Assembly: GCF_014205875.1 (NCBI RefSeq)
Contig: NZ_JACHEN010000002.1
Coordinates: 154,878 to 218,877, forward strand
Direction: 5' to 3'
Source: Anaerosolibacter carboniphilus
GTDB lineage: Bacteria > Bacillota > Clostridia > Peptostreptococcales > Thermotaleaceae
DNA length: 64,000 nucleotides
Shown here: positions 45,719 through 55,499 of the stretch, in pieces
Position numbering within the stretch: position 1 is the first letter of the stretch
How the letters are laid out: every line of letters begins with the position of its first letter
Translations under genes and position numbers: made by a program
Notes under the pieces: model-generated
Told to the model about the DNA's origin: nothing
What the model saw: the letters and a program-made list of their open reading frames with translations, nothing else
Database searches by the model: none

Positions 45719-45738
45719 AGGCGAGGTTTCCCTCGCCT
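45719..45738 (-). terminator. Terminator after the CxxH/CxxC gene
   Basis: On the minus strand AGGCGAGG and CCTCGCCT pair around GAAA and are followed by TTGTTTTT. It lies four bases past the stop, separating this gene from the rhodanese-rlmH pair. Confidence 0.85.
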
Positions 45739-45741
45739 ATA

Positions 45742-45909
45742 TTATACCACTAAATATTTAGGTCCTTTATCACAAAAATCACAGGTATTGGGTGTAATCC
45801 AATCGGTAAAGGACACCTTGTCTAATTCGTAAAGATCCGGCGGCTGCTCATAGACTTCTACAAAATCGTCTATAGCCTCAGAGAGATGATCGGGGCATAC
45901 TACGTACAT
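45742..45909 (-). CDS. CxxH/CxxC family small zinc-finger-like protein
   Basis: A 55-residue protein found by reading the sequence directly. It begins M-Y-V-V-C-P-D-H and ends with T-C-D-F-C-D-K-G-P-K-Y-L-V-V. The CPDH and CDFC pairs, 38 residues apart, give a potential four-ligand zinc site and match the conserved CxxH/CxxC family found in this genomic context in Firmicutes. GGAGTGGAT lies five bases before the ATG. It sits directly between htrA and a terminator. The function is unknown. Confidence 0.85.
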   Translation of the reverse strand: MYVVCPDHLSEAIDDFVEVYEQPPDLYELDKVSFTDWITPNTCDFCDKGPKYLVV

Positions 45910-45972
45910 GCTATCCACTCCATAGTCATTATTTTTTAGTTTATCACAATCCAGCAGGTTCTATACCCTTTA

Positions 45973-47229
45973 TTATCTTTGAGATGTGCTCTCCAAGGTT
46001 GCCTCCAAGGTCATTCTCTTTTTCTCACGAACAATTTCAAGGACCACCCGATCTCCAGGCCTATACTGATAGAGTTGTCTCACCAGTTGTCCCATCGTGT
46101 CGATTTTTTCGTCATCAATAGAGGTGATTACGTCTCCAGCTTTCAATCCTGCTCTACTGGCTGGAGAATTTTCTACGATTTCATAAATAAATGCGCCTTT
46201 TTCTGTTCCCAAGTTGTTGCCATAGCTAGCTATGTATTGGGTTACACCGATACCACGGATTCCCAATTGTACCTTTGTAAATTCGCCTTTCTCAATAAAC
46301 TCATCTACAATAGGTTTTGCAATATTAATAGGCACCGCAAAGCCTAAACCTTCGCCTGTTTGAATCTTGGCCGTATTGATCCCAATAACCTCTCCCTTGG
46401 TATTTAACAAGGGGCCTCCACTGTTTCCAGGATTGATGGATGCATCCGTTTGGATCAGTCCCTCAATGCTTTCAAACTCGCTGAGGGGGATACTTCTCTC
46501 TAAACCACTGATGATACCTGATGTGACTGTCCTTTCAAAGGTTAATCCCAAAGGGTTTCCTATGGCTACAGCCGTTTCTCCTACCACAATTTTATCAGAG
46601 TCTCCTAGCGTAGCAGCCTTTAAGTTTTCGGCCGTTACCTTTAGTACAGCTAAATCCAATGTGGGATCGTTCCATAATACCTCAGCCTTAGTAGTGTCTC
46701 CATCATAGAGCAACACATTTACTTCTTCACTTCGACCATCATTGACCACATGGGAATTGGTCAATATGTATCCTCGACTATCTACAATAACCCCTGTCCC
46801 TACACCTTGACCTTTTCTGGCACCAAAGAAAAGATCTCTCTGGACAGTAATCGTCGTGATTCCTACCACGGAAGGCATGGCTTTTTTTGCCACTGCTGGA
46901 ATCACATTGAGTTCCTCGCCTTTGGTCACAATTTCGATCTGCTGCTGACCGACACCATCGGTCTGAGGATACGGCACATACTTACCATATAAATACCTTG
47001 GTCCGATATAGGCACCTAGGATACTCCCCAACATGCCAGCAATCAATGCCACCACAACGATGGTAACATAAGGAGTCTTTTTTTCCTTGTAATAGTAGCT
47101 TGCTCTTGGCCTGGTAACATAATAGCTTTCACTGGATGGCTGTTCTTCCTTCTTCTCTTCTTCGCCCTCTTGAAAAGCAATCCTTTTTTGGAAGTCGTCT
47201 TGATCCTGATCATCATTACGATAATCCAT
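45973..47229 (-). CDS. HtrA/DegP-like membrane serine protease
   Basis: A 418-residue protease with a charged cytoplasmic N terminus, one transmembrane segment (about 53-75), a trypsin-like domain with His160 (ILTNSHVV), Asp192 (LDLAVL) and Ser270 (NPGNSGGPL), and one PDZ domain (about 310-410). It degrades misfolded exported proteins at the outer membrane face. Position next to walJ corresponds to HtrC/YycK in Bacillus. The ATG follows GAAGGGAAG, 18 bases after walJ. Confidence 0.93.
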   Translation of the reverse strand: MDYRNDDQDQDDFQKRIAFQEGEEEKKEEQPSSESYYVTRPRASYYYKEKKTPYVTIVVVALIAGMLGSILGAYIGPRYLYGKYVPYPQTDGVGQQQIEIVTKGEELNVIPAVAKKAMPSVVGITTITVQRDLFFGARKGQGVGTGVIVDSRGYILTNSHVVNDGRSEEVNVLLYDGDTTKAEVLWNDPTLDLAVLKVTAENLKAATLGDSDKIVVGETAVAIGNPLGLTFERTVTSGIISGLERSIPLSEFESIEGLIQTDASINPGNSGGPLLNTKGEVIGINTAKIQTGEGLGFAVPINIAKPIVDEFIEKGEFTKVQLGIRGIGVTQYIASYGNNLGTEKGAFIYEIVENSPASRAGLKAGDVITSIDDEKIDTMGQLVRQLYQYRPGDRVVLEIVREKKRMTLEATLESTSQR

Positions 47230-47246
47230 GGGCTTCCCTTCTTTCT

Positions 47247-48059
47247 TTATAGTGATTTATATACCTCATATACTTTACTTACCCGATCTCGATAGGTTAA
47301 ATCTATATTTATATCCATTCCTACCTTTATTTTTCTGGCGTTGAGTATGCCTTTTACCGTTTCAAAGGCCAATTCAGGAAAGTTATTTTCCTTGCTCAGA
47401 TGGGCCAACAATACATGCCGAAATGATCCATTGTTCTCCATCATTTCTGCCAGCACGCTCCCCGCTGTATCATTAGATATATGTCCATGATCCCCTAATA
47501 TTCTCTTTTTTAAATACCAAGGATACTTCCCCATTTTCAGCATGTTTACATCATGATTGGATTCCAAAACCAAAAAATCTGCATCCTGGATTTCTTCCTT
47601 AATCTCATCACTTACATAACCTAAATCTGTAGCCACACTGATCTTTGCCTGATCATGATGAAAAGAAAATGCCACTGGCTCAGCCGCATCATGGGAAATA
47701 GAACAAGCTTTAATGGAGATATCTCCGATTTCAAAAGATTTTCCAGTTTCAAAATATCGGATATTCTCTTCTTGAACAACACCAATTTTATCTCTCATAA
47801 CTTCCCATGTTTTAGTATTTGCATAGATCGGTATATTAAACCTTCGAGACAATATTCCAATTCCTTTAATATGATCGCTATGCTCATGGGTCACCAAAAT
47901 ACCATTTATCTTTTCAGCATTCTCTCCGATGCTTTCCAGCCCCTGCACTATTCTTTTTCCTGCTAACCCTACATCCAGCAGGATACGGAATTCTTCTGTA
48001 GCAATATACTGACAGTTTCCGCTACTGCCGCTGGCTAAAGAACAAAATCGAAATCCCAT
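47247..48059 (-). CDS. walJ: MBL-fold metallohydrolase WalJ (YycJ)
   Basis: A 270-residue metallo-beta-lactamase-fold protein. The metal motif THEHSDH (about residues 57-63), the later SHDAAEP, the Asp in ATDLGYV and the GHISND near the C terminus are typical of YycJ. N-terminal FCSLASGSSGNCQYI is diagnostic. WalJ is a nuclease-type enzyme linked to coordination of DNA replication and cell-wall synthesis. It follows murA after a terminator and precedes htrA closely. Confidence 0.93.
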   Translation of the reverse strand: MGFRFCSLASGSSGNCQYIATEEFRILLDVGLAGKRIVQGLESIGENAEKINGILVTHEHSDHIKGIGILSRRFNIPIYANTKTWEVMRDKIGVVQEENIRYFETGKSFEIGDISIKACSISHDAAEPVAFSFHHDQAKISVATDLGYVSDEIKEEIQDADFLVLESNHDVNMLKMGKYPWYLKKRILGDHGHISNDTAGSVLAEMMENNGSFRHVLLAHLSKENNFPELAFETVKGILNARKIKVGMDINIDLTYRDRVSKVYEVYKSL

Positions 48060-48115
48060 ATAAATCCTCCAGTTCTATATCTCTAGTATAATCCTTCTTA
48101 TATATAAAAGGAAAA

Positions 48116-48138
48116 ACAGGCGGTAATATACTGCCTGT
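48116..48138 (-). terminator. Terminator of murA
   Basis: On the minus strand ACAGGC and GCCTGT pair around an 11-base loop and are followed by TTTTCCTTTT. It begins right at the murA stop codon. Confidence 0.75.
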
Positions 48139-49401
48139 CTATATTTCAATGCTCCTAGAAATTTTGGCGCCAAGGCTAACGAGCTTCTGCTCGATATTTT
48201 CATATCCTCGATCGATATAATGAATATTTTCAATCTCTGTGAACCCTTCCGCCATCAAGCCTGCCACAATCAAAGCGGCACCAGCTCGTAAGTCAGTGGC
48301 TGATACGGCGGCCCCTGACAGGCGTTCAATGCCCTCAATAACAGCAACACGACCCTCTACTTTGATTTTTGCACCCATGCGCTTCAGTTCATCCACGTGC
48401 TTAAATCTACCTTCATAAATGGTTTCCGTTACAATACTAGTTCCTATGGCTTGAGTCAGCAACGCTGACATAGGCTGCTGCAAATCTGTAGGAAACCCAG
48501 GATAAACCAGAGTTTTTATATTACACTTTTTGGGTCTTCCATTACCCATGATGCGAATCGATTCTCCGTTTTCTTCTATCTCCAATCCCATTTCTCGCAA
48601 TTTAGCCGTGATTGGGTCTAAGTGCTTCGGGATCACATTGTCAACAACTACATCACCACCGGTAGCCGCGGCAATAATCATAAACGTTCCTGCCTCAATT
48701 TGATCTGGAATTACACTATAAGTACATCCTCTCATTTCGTCGACGCCATGAATCTTGATTACATCCGTTCCTGCGCCCCGAATATCTGCGCCCATGGAAT
48801 TTAAAAAGTTGGCCACATCCACCACATGGGGTTCCTTCGCAGCATTATCGATAATGGTGGTACCCTTTGCTCTACACGCAGCCAGCATAATATTGATGGT
48901 TGCACCTACGCTCACCACATCCAGATAAATTTCTGCCCCCACCAGTTCATCTGCCTCCACATGAACAATCCCATGATCGATGTTGACCTTTGCTCCTAAA
49001 GCTTCAAAGCCTTTAATATGCTGATCAATCGGTCTTGTACCAATATCACAGCCGCCCGGATAAGCAACACGAGCCTTTTTAAACCTTCCCAAAGCTGCAC
49101 CTAAAAGATAATAGGATGCCCTAAGCTTCTTCGCCATTTCATAGGGTGCATAGCACTCTTGAATCTTACTGCTATCTATATGCATTGTCTTTAACTGGCT
49201 GTCAAATGCCACATCCGCTCCAAGCTCTTGGAGAATTTCACCTAACACTTCTACATCCTTGATATTCGGTAGGTTTTCAATCGTACATTTATCTCCTGCC
49301 ACAATTGCAGCCGGTATGATGGCCACTGCGGCATTTTTAAATCCGCTAATACTGACTTTCCCCTTTAATTGGTGCCCACCTTCAATAACAAACTTCTCCA
49401 T
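48139..49401 (-). CDS. murA: UDP-N-acetylglucosamine 1-carboxyvinyltransferase MurA
   Basis: A 420-residue enzyme for the first committed step of peptidoglycan synthesis, transferring enolpyruvate from PEP to UDP-GlcNAc. Lys22 and Asn23 (GFKNAAV) and the active-site Cys118 in [11 protein letters not shown] are present; the cysteine is the target of fosfomycin. Two alpha/beta repeat domains and the expected length are seen. The ribosome site (GGATTG) is weak and rather far. It lies between yycI and walJ but is bounded by terminators on both sides. Confidence 0.96.
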   Translation of the reverse strand: MEKFVIEGGHQLKGKVSISGFKNAAVAIIPAAIVAGDKCTIENLPNIKDVEVLGEILQELGADVAFDSQLKTMHIDSSKIQECYAPYEMAKKLRASYYLLGAALGRFKKARVAYPGGCDIGTRPIDQHIKGFEALGAKVNIDHGIVHVEADELVGAEIYLDVVSVGATINIMLAACRAKGTTIIDNAAKEPHVVDVANFLNSMGADIRGAGTDVIKIHGVDEMRGCTYSVIPDQIEAGTFMIIAAATGGDVVVDNVIPKHLDPITAKLREMGLEIEENGESIRIMGNGRPKKCNIKTLVYPGFPTDLQQPMSALLTQAIGTSIVTETIYEGRFKHVDELKRMGAKIKVEGRVAVIEGIERLSGAAVSATDLRAGAALIVAGLMAEGFTEIENIHYIDRGYENIEQKLVSLGAKISRSIEI

Positions 49402-49590
49402 GTTTTGTTTTCAATCCTTTCAATGAATGATTACATGTTTATGTAAACCAACGAAAGCGCAATGTTTCAATCAAAAGTTATACTTCCCCAATTCTATGAT
49501 ATGTTAACCTTCACCCATTATATCACTATTGTTTCTATTTGATAAGTAGCAATTATATGGAAACGATGACTTTTAAGCAAAAAAATAAAC

Positions 49591-49611
49591 CTCTGTATCA
49601 TATTTACAGAG
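49591..49611 (-). terminator. Terminator after yycI
   Basis: On the minus strand CTCTGTA and TACAGAG pair around a 7-base loop and are followed by GTTTATTTTTTT. It ends the walRK operon about 27 bases after the yycI stop. Confidence 0.85.
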
Positions 49612-49637
49612 ATTTTGCTTTCATTCTTATTTTTTAA

Positions 49638-50459
49638 TCAATGGTTTTCATAGGCATCGATAAAAATCATTGTACCTTCTTCCAGGGCAATTCTCCATAC
49701 AGGGAAGGCCGTCCCGGATTTTGCATTTTGCATGCTAGGTGGATCAAAACGATAGCCTACGCCAACGTCTATAATCGTTTTTGGTCCTTCGATTTCATTT
49801 AGTTTTTCAATAGCTTTTAACAACGCCTTGGTCGCTGGCATGATTTCGTTTTTGCTATCCCCTAAGTTGATGGGTCTTAACCATACTCTTTCAAAATACT
49901 GTATATCACCTAACTCCGTCACTTGGATGTTCATATAGCTATCTTCTAAAAAAGTCCCTTTATATCTCTGTTTAAATACTACGTTATACGATTCACCATC
50001 AAAATCTGTACGCCAATAATCTACATCATTTTTCATAAATCCATAATACTTTAAAAAACCTTCTGCCCTATCCTGGGCTTTTTTACTGTCAATTCTTACC
50101 CCCACTTTGCTGCTGCCATCAGCAGCATATATAAGAATTTTATCATTTACCACTTCAAACTGCCCCTTTGGACCATTGTCCCTATCCTTCTCCTTATAGG
50201 CAAGTCTAGCAATCTCCTCATCTTCATAGGTCTCATATTCCACCTCCAAAACTGGCATGGGCGTCATGGTTCGAGGAATATCCGTTTTGATATGGATATC
50301 TTTTTCCTCCATGACATGGATTACGCCTTGAACAGTTTTATCGATAGGTAGTGGAAGATTTGGCTCCTGAAATAAATTTCTTTCAATAGTAATGACGAGA
50401 AACACGTTGGTAACAATGAACGCAATGATTAGTATGTTTTTCGCCTTTGACCAATCCAT
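49638..50459 (-). CDS. walI: WalRK regulatory protein YycI (WalI)
   Basis: A 273-residue protein with the canonical start MDWSKAKNILIIAFIVTNVFL, one transmembrane anchor (residues 6-24), and an extracytoplasmic part ending in the PepSY-like SGTAFPVWRIALEEGTMIFIDAY block. In Bacillus YycI works with YycH to restrain WalK at the membrane. The ATG follows GTGAGGAAACT, 17 bases after yycH. The neighbouring genes confirm the assignment. Confidence 0.92.
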   Translation of the reverse strand: MDWSKAKNILIIAFIVTNVFLVITIERNLFQEPNLPLPIDKTVQGVIHVMEEKDIHIKTDIPRTMTPMPVLEVEYETYEDEEIARLAYKEKDRDNGPKGQFEVVNDKILIYAADGSSKVGVRIDSKKAQDRAEGFLKYYGFMKNDVDYWRTDFDGESYNVVFKQRYKGTFLEDSYMNIQVTELGDIQYFERVWLRPINLGDSKNEIMPATKALLKAIEKLNEIEGPKTIIDVGVGYRFDPPSMQNAKSGTAFPVWRIALEEGTMIFIDAYENH

Positions 50460-50476
50460 AGTTTCCTCACCATTCC

Positions 50477-51958
50477 TTATATTTTTGCTTTCATACGATT
50501 GATAATATTTCCCTTCATAGCATCAAAGAAATATGTGCCATCCTCTATTTGTATTTTCCACACGGGAATCAATTCGCCTTTGTCACTGGCATTATCGCCA
50601 TAGTAGCAGAGTTGAACGGATGCTAGTTTTGTCATGATATCATTGAATACCTTATCTTCATCTCCTGTGAGACCAAGATCTCTTTTCATTATCTCTGCAT
50701 TGATATCAATCACCTCATAGATGGCCAATGGCTCTGGACGCTGAGGTGGAATAAAACTCACATCAATTTTTTCCCTTAATAATAACTTTTTATAAGAGGT
50801 AACTTGCTTCCCGAATACTTGGACCTCAATGGATGCCTGGGATGGATTCTCTTTTACATACACAGGAAGACCATTGATACGATTTGCGAAGAGAAGCTGA
50901 TATCCCTTCCTCTTATCTCCTTCATTACCTCCAATGGGGCGAATGTCTCTTAAATAAATATCTTGACCCGGCGTAATCTCCCGAGAAATTACGAACTGAA
51001 CCGCTGTTTTGATAGACTCGGTTATATCCGTACTGGCTGTGGCCTTGTTATTGTCCAATCCCTCTACATACTCCATGGCACCAGACGCGCTTACTTTCAG
51101 CACCTTCTGGCCATAGCCGTACATATAAATAACCGAACCATCGGTTTGAATGATTTTCTTTACAAAGTCAAAGTTCTCTCCAAAAAAAGCACTGGCAAAA
51201 ATATCTATCTGCTTTAAAGTACTTGCATAAGTAGATGCCTGCTTTAATCCCTCAACGTTGATTTCATTTTCAACTTTTATTTTTAATAGTTCCCTCGATA
51301 GATCTAGTGGAACCAACACATTATTATCAATCGCATAAACTTGTCGAATGGATGAATAGTAATCGTAATTGTATTGACTCCCGATCTGATCTATTAAGAA
51401 AGCCACTTTGTCCTTATTGATTTTGCCGAGCAATCTAAAAAATCTTCCATTGAATTTGTCAGATATGTAAATAACCCCATCCTCTGACACAGGAATCAAA
51501 ATGCTATCCAAAGCAATTATTTTCCCTTGAATGCCAGGTCCTTTACCTCCTACGATACTACTTAAAATACCGATGGGCATGCTGTAGCCAAACTCCATTT
51601 TGATTGCTCTTATATCGCTAATTTCTTCCCATCGCGCTGGTGTTATATCTTCAACGGTAATCCCATCTTCAAAGTATCCCCTTAAAATCGGCAGTACTTC
51701 CTTCCAGATTCCATGGGAGTCGGAAAAAAGTACTGTATGATCTTTACCCCCAAAACTAATTACAAAGCTTTGGGGGTTAATAACGTCAGATATGCTATTC
51801 ACTTCATTCAGTTTATTGCGATCTGCCTGTAGAGTCTTTTCTTTTGAAGAAGGTATGCCAGAAGCCGTTGGCATAGTAATCCACAGCTGTTGGGTAAGGG
51901 CGATGCTTAAAACAACCAGCACTGCCAGCAGTATTGTCTTAAAGCTCTCCTTACGCAT
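50477..51958 (-). CDS. walH: WalRK regulatory protein YycH (WalH)
   Basis: About 493 residues with one N-terminal membrane helix (about 8-24) and a large extracytoplasmic region in three parts. It is the YycH partner that, with YycI, modulates WalK. The C-terminal ELIPVWKIQIEDGTYFFDAMKG is similar to the end of YycI, as is known for this pair. Several starts are possible; GGAGTGAT before MRKESFKTI favours 51958. It lies between an unnamed exported protein gene and yycI. Confidence 0.88.
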   Translation of the reverse strand: MRKESFKTILLAVLVVLSIALTQQLWITMPTASGIPSSKEKTLQADRNKLNEVNSISDVINPQSFVISFGGKDHTVLFSDSHGIWKEVLPILRGYFEDGITVEDITPARWEEISDIRAIKMEFGYSMPIGILSSIVGGKGPGIQGKIIALDSILIPVSEDGVIYISDKFNGRFFRLLGKINKDKVAFLIDQIGSQYNYDYYSSIRQVYAIDNNVLVPLDLSRELLKIKVENEINVEGLKQASTYASTLKQIDIFASAFFGENFDFVKKIIQTDGSVIYMYGYGQKVLKVSASGAMEYVEGLDNNKATASTDITESIKTAVQFVISREITPGQDIYLRDIRPIGGNEGDKRKGYQLLFANRINGLPVYVKENPSQASIEVQVFGKQVTSYKKLLLREKIDVSFIPPQRPEPLAIYEVIDINAEIMKRDLGLTGDEDKVFNDIMTKLASVQLCYYGDNASDKGELIPVWKIQIEDGTYFFDAMKGNIINRMKAKI

Positions 51959-51997
51959 TTTGGTCATCACTCCATATACATCTATTTGTTAATTAAA

Positions 51998-52534
51998 TTA
52001 TTCTTTATTCAATAAATTACCTAAGGCGTCGGTACTTTGGATGTCTTTTAAGGTTTTAGTCACTTCTTCATCTTTATTTTTCACCGTGAATTTCTTCACC
52101 ATGGGTTTTTGTTTCTTTCCATCTTTATCCTTAATCTCAGACACGATAGCATATTCTCCAGGGCTTAACTTAATTCTCTTTTGGTAGAATTTTTCACCTT
52201 GATCGATCTTATCGTCAAGGACTACTGCCCCTTTGATCGTTGTTTTTTCATCGACTTCAAATTCCTCAATTTTTACCTTATCTGCCTTTACCGCATCCTG
52301 CTTGTAAATTTTCAAAGAAACAGTGGCATTATCATAAACCTGCACAGAGATTAATACATTATTTTCAAAAATAATATTTTGATCTGCAGAAGGTTGAATA
52401 ATCTTCACATAGTTTTCTGTAGTATTTCGAGCATATCGATAAGATGGTATCTTACTTGATGCAGCATGGCCTGTTACACTTGTTGTGCCCAAAATCACAA
52501 CGACCAGTGCACCCGTGACAACCTTTTTTAACAT
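51998..52534 (-). CDS. Exported protein encoded between walK and yycH
   Basis: About 178 residues from MLKKVVTGALVVVI after AGGAGGAATTGTG. A signal peptide (cleavage likely after GHAA) is followed by a single beta-rich domain (residues 45-150; IFENNVLISVQVYDNATVSLKIYKQDA ... GEKFYQKRIKLSPGEYAIVSEIKDK) that looks like an Ig-like or FlgD-type fold. No catalytic motif is seen. It is read with walK upstream and yycH downstream, so it is a candidate extra component of the WalRK sensing system. Confidence 0.78.
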   Translation of the reverse strand: MLKKVVTGALVVVILGTTSVTGHAASSKIPSYRYARNTTENYVKIIQPSADQNIIFENNVLISVQVYDNATVSLKIYKQDAVKADKVKIEEFEVDEKTTIKGAVVLDDKIDQGEKFYQKRIKLSPGEYAIVSEIKDKDGKKQKPMVKKFTVKNKDEEVTKTLKDIQSTDALGNLLNKE

Positions 52535-52626
52535 CACAATTCCTCCTAGTGTACACATTCATCATTATACATTTACATTATATACTATGAATGTTACAGA
52601 CATATTACAGGCGGTTTAAATTCCCA

Positions 52627-54432
52627 TTACACAACTTTTTCCTCTAATGGCAGTTGAATGATCACTTCCGTACCCTCTCCATATTCACTGTCTATGCGTA
52701 TACTTCCATTATGAGCTTCCACAATCTGCCTTGCGATAGAAAGCCCCAAGCCAGTACCGCCCATTTCTCTTGATCGTGCCTTATCAACCCGATAGAAACG
52801 CTCAAACAATCTAGGAATATCCTCTTTCGGAATACCCATTCCATTGTCGACAACGCGAATGATGCCTTGGTTTTCTTTACACTCTAAGAATACTTTAATT
52901 TGGCCCTCCTCCGGTGTATACTTAATAGCATTGGATACAATATTTAGAATGACTTGTTCGATTCGATCACTATCAAAATAGCCTGGCATACTGTCTTCCT
53001 GAGAAATATATTCTAAGGTTTGACTTTTATTTTTTGCAGTCATTTCTACTTTCATAACAGAATTTTTAACAATTTTCACTAAGTCATAATCTTTTTTATT
53101 CCATTTCACTTGCTTGTAATCCAAACTAGACAGCTGGAGCAAATCCCTTACAAGTCTTGTCATTCGATCTGCCTCGCTATCCACAACCTTTAGAAACTGT
53201 TCGGCCATCTCCTTATTTTCCAGGGCACCATCCAACAAGGTTTCTGTATAGCTTTTGATACTGGTCAAAGGTGTTTTTAGCTCATGGGATACATTGGCTA
53301 CAAACTCTTTCCGCATATTATCTAGCTTCTGGCGTTCCGTAATGTCCTGCAGCACCATAACAATGCCTGCTTTCTCATCCTTTTCATCCTTAAAAGGCGC
53401 ATAGTTGGCTTGATAAATGGAATCATTGATGCGGATAATCTCACTGCCCTCCCAGTCTGGATTGTTTTCTGAAAGATAATCAAGGGTTAGACTTTCATTT
53501 AGATTACGAATCAAATCATCATAGGAATCACAAATCAGTTCATGCTTCGATAGATTTAGCATCTTCATGGCGCTAGGATTGGCATGAATGACATGGCCTT
53601 GCATATTGACTGCAATCAATCCATCTGCCATATAATTTAAGATGGTTTCCATCTTACTCTTTTCACTGGAAATTTCAGATAAGGTATCCTTTAGCTTTTC
53701 TGTCAAATAGTTAAACATACTGGCCAATTGACCAATTTCATCATCAGATTTCACTTCTACAACCTGATCAAAATCTCCCTTTGCCATTTTGGCTGCCTTC
53801 ACTGTCACATCAGTGATAGGCTCTGTAACACTTCTAGCTATAAAAAAACCAAGCACTACCGTAATGAATAATGCTAATGCTGTAGCCTCGATTAAAATAT
53901 CCTTTGAATTTTCTAAAGTTGTATAAATATTTCCTAAATCTGAACGGAAATATAAGATGCCTTGAATTTTTCTATTGGCATCCTCAATGGGAAAGATGAT
54001 ATTCTTTACAGGCGTAACTTCTCCTGTAGTTTGATTTGTAACAAAGTCTCTTCCTTCTGCCATTCGTCCTGCGCGACCGTCTAGCAACAAATGCTCGTCC
54101 ACGATATCTAACACATTTTTGCCAATCAAGCTGTCATTGCTGCTGGCAATAATCTTAAAATCTGTGTTTACCACAGAGATTTCATCACTCAAGGCGATCT
54201 GCCAGTTTTTAATCATGCTTTGCACTTCATTCTGATTGGCATCTAACCCATTTATTTTACTCAGATCAGGCAACACCGTATTTCGAGCAACTCTCTCTAG
54301 GTTTCCACTGACAACACCTAGGTGATACTCCTCAAATTGTTGTAAAATAAACACACCTACAATCACCATGGCCATGAATACCAGGAGAAAGTAGATGGTA
54401 ATAAATTTCCACTGAATGCTTCGAAACATCAT
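52627..54432 (-). CDS. walK: Sensor histidine kinase WalK (YycG/VicK)
   Basis: A 601-residue essential-type kinase: TM1 (residues 10-31), extracytoplasmic PAS-like sensor (32-176), TM2 (181-199), HAMP (200-252), PAS (about 262-368), HisKA with His383 in VANVSHELKTPLTSIKSYTETL, and HATPase (about 480-598; N box NIVSNAIKYT, G1 DNGMGI, G2 GGTGLGLSIAR). It senses cell-wall status and phosphorylates WalR. The ATG overlaps the walR stop and follows AGGAGGGG. The full domain order matches the family. Confidence 0.94.
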   Translation of the reverse strand: MMFRSIQWKFITIYFLLVFMAMVIVGVFILQQFEEYHLGVVSGNLERVARNTVLPDLSKINGLDANQNEVQSMIKNWQIALSDEISVVNTDFKIIASSNDSLIGKNVLDIVDEHLLLDGRAGRMAEGRDFVTNQTTGEVTPVKNIIFPIEDANRKIQGILYFRSDLGNIYTTLENSKDILIEATALALFITVVLGFFIARSVTEPITDVTVKAAKMAKGDFDQVVEVKSDDEIGQLASMFNYLTEKLKDTLSEISSEKSKMETILNYMADGLIAVNMQGHVIHANPSAMKMLNLSKHELICDSYDDLIRNLNESLTLDYLSENNPDWEGSEIIRINDSIYQANYAPFKDEKDEKAGIVMVLQDITERQKLDNMRKEFVANVSHELKTPLTSIKSYTETLLDGALENKEMAEQFLKVVDSEADRMTRLVRDLLQLSSLDYKQVKWNKKDYDLVKIVKNSVMKVEMTAKNKSQTLEYISQEDSMPGYFDSDRIEQVILNIVSNAIKYTPEEGQIKVFLECKENQGIIRVVDNGMGIPKEDIPRLFERFYRVDKARSREMGGTGLGLSIARQIVEAHNGSIRIDSEYGEGTEVIIQLPLEEKVV

Positions 54433-55121
54433 TAGCCCCTCCTAAAGTAGTATCCTACGCCTCTCTTCGTTTGGATATATTGAGGGTTGCTGGAATTGTC
54501 TTCAATTTTTTCCCTTAATCTTCTTACCGTAACATCCACCGTACGGATATCACCATAATACTCATAACCCCATACTTCCTCAAGAAGTTGCTCTCTGGTA
54601 AACACTTGATCCTCTTGGGTAGCTAGGAATTTTAACAATTCAAATTCCCTTAGGGTCAAATCAATGGTTTCCTGTCCCTTTTTCACTTCATACTTGTTTA
54701 AATCGATATTTAACAAGCCAAAGCTTAAGGCTTGGCCCTTCACGCCATTGCCATTGGAATCCATCCTACGCATATTCGCCTTTACCCGAGCTATCAGTTC
54801 CCTTACGCTGAAAGGCTTCGTGATATAGTCATCTGCACCTAGTTCTAGGCCCAAGACCTTATCCACCTCTTCTTCTTTTGCAGTCAGCATTAGGATCGGC
54901 GTGTTCATGCTTTCCCGGATTTTTTTACATACTTGAAAACCATCAAGCTTTGGCAGCATAATATCTAATAGAATCAAATCCGGCTCAAACTGGTATACCT
55001 TACGAACAGCTTCTTCTCCATCATAGGCAACGCCAACCTCATAGCCTTCTTTTTCTAAATTGAACTTTAAAATATCCGAAATCGGTTTTTCATCATCTAC
55101 TACAAGTACTTTCCTTTTCAC
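54432..55121 (-). CDS. walR: Response regulator WalR (YycF/VicR)
   Basis: A 229-residue OmpR-family regulator with acceptor Asp53 ([14 protein letters not shown]), conserved Lys ([11 protein letters not shown]) and a PhoB-type winged helix (about 133-227; [25 protein letters not shown]). It controls wall hydrolase genes. It is the first gene of the wal operon and overlaps walK by one base. Sequence and neighbours both support WalR. Confidence 0.95.
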   Translation of the reverse strand: MKRKVLVVDDEKPISDILKFNLEKEGYEVGVAYDGEEAVRKVYQFEPDLILLDIMLPKLDGFQVCKKIRESMNTPILMLTAKEEEVDKVLGLELGADDYITKPFSVRELIARVKANMRRMDSNGNGVKGQALSFGLLNIDLNKYEVKKGQETIDLTLREFELLKFLATQEDQVFTREQLLEEVWGYEYYGDIRTVDVTVRRLREKIEDNSSNPQYIQTKRGVGYYFRRG

Positions 55122-55459
55122 GCAAATTCACCCCATCACTTTGATCTCTCTTGATAGTATTCTTTTTTTTTTCTTTGAATCCTTTTGCCCCAACATAAAA
55201 TATTTAAAGTTTGCTGAAAGTTTTTTCATTTATATCTTGAGAATGATGATCCCATGATTTTCCTTGTCCTACTTTAGCACTAGATGAATCCTACATTTTA
55301 CCCATATCTATGGCTGCTAATATAAGATATAATGACATTAGTCTTTATGGATAGTATAAACATTTTTCGTCGCTTTCTCTCCAATTTCTACATTTCTACC
55401 TAACTACTATCCTATTTTAATTTTACAGAGAAAACAACTCCTCCTTTGACATATAATTT
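55122..55459. other. Upstream region of the wal operon, no gene seen
   Basis: About 340 AT-rich bases between walR and the hairpin at 55460. The wal promoter must lie here. Several TATA-like -10 candidates exist (for instance near 55360), but I see no convincing -35 pair and no gene. Confidence 0.4.
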
Positions 55460-55486
55460 GCAGGATATATTACCCCAATATATCCT
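55460..55486. terminator. Hairpin downstream of the MA-type peptidase gene
   Basis: CAGGATATATT and AATATATCCTG pair perfectly around ACCCC. It lies 14 bases past the peptidase stop. The T-run (CTCTTTTT) is on the plus strand, so termination of the minus-strand gene is not certain. Confidence 0.5.
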
Positions 55487-55499
55487 GCTCTTTTTGACG

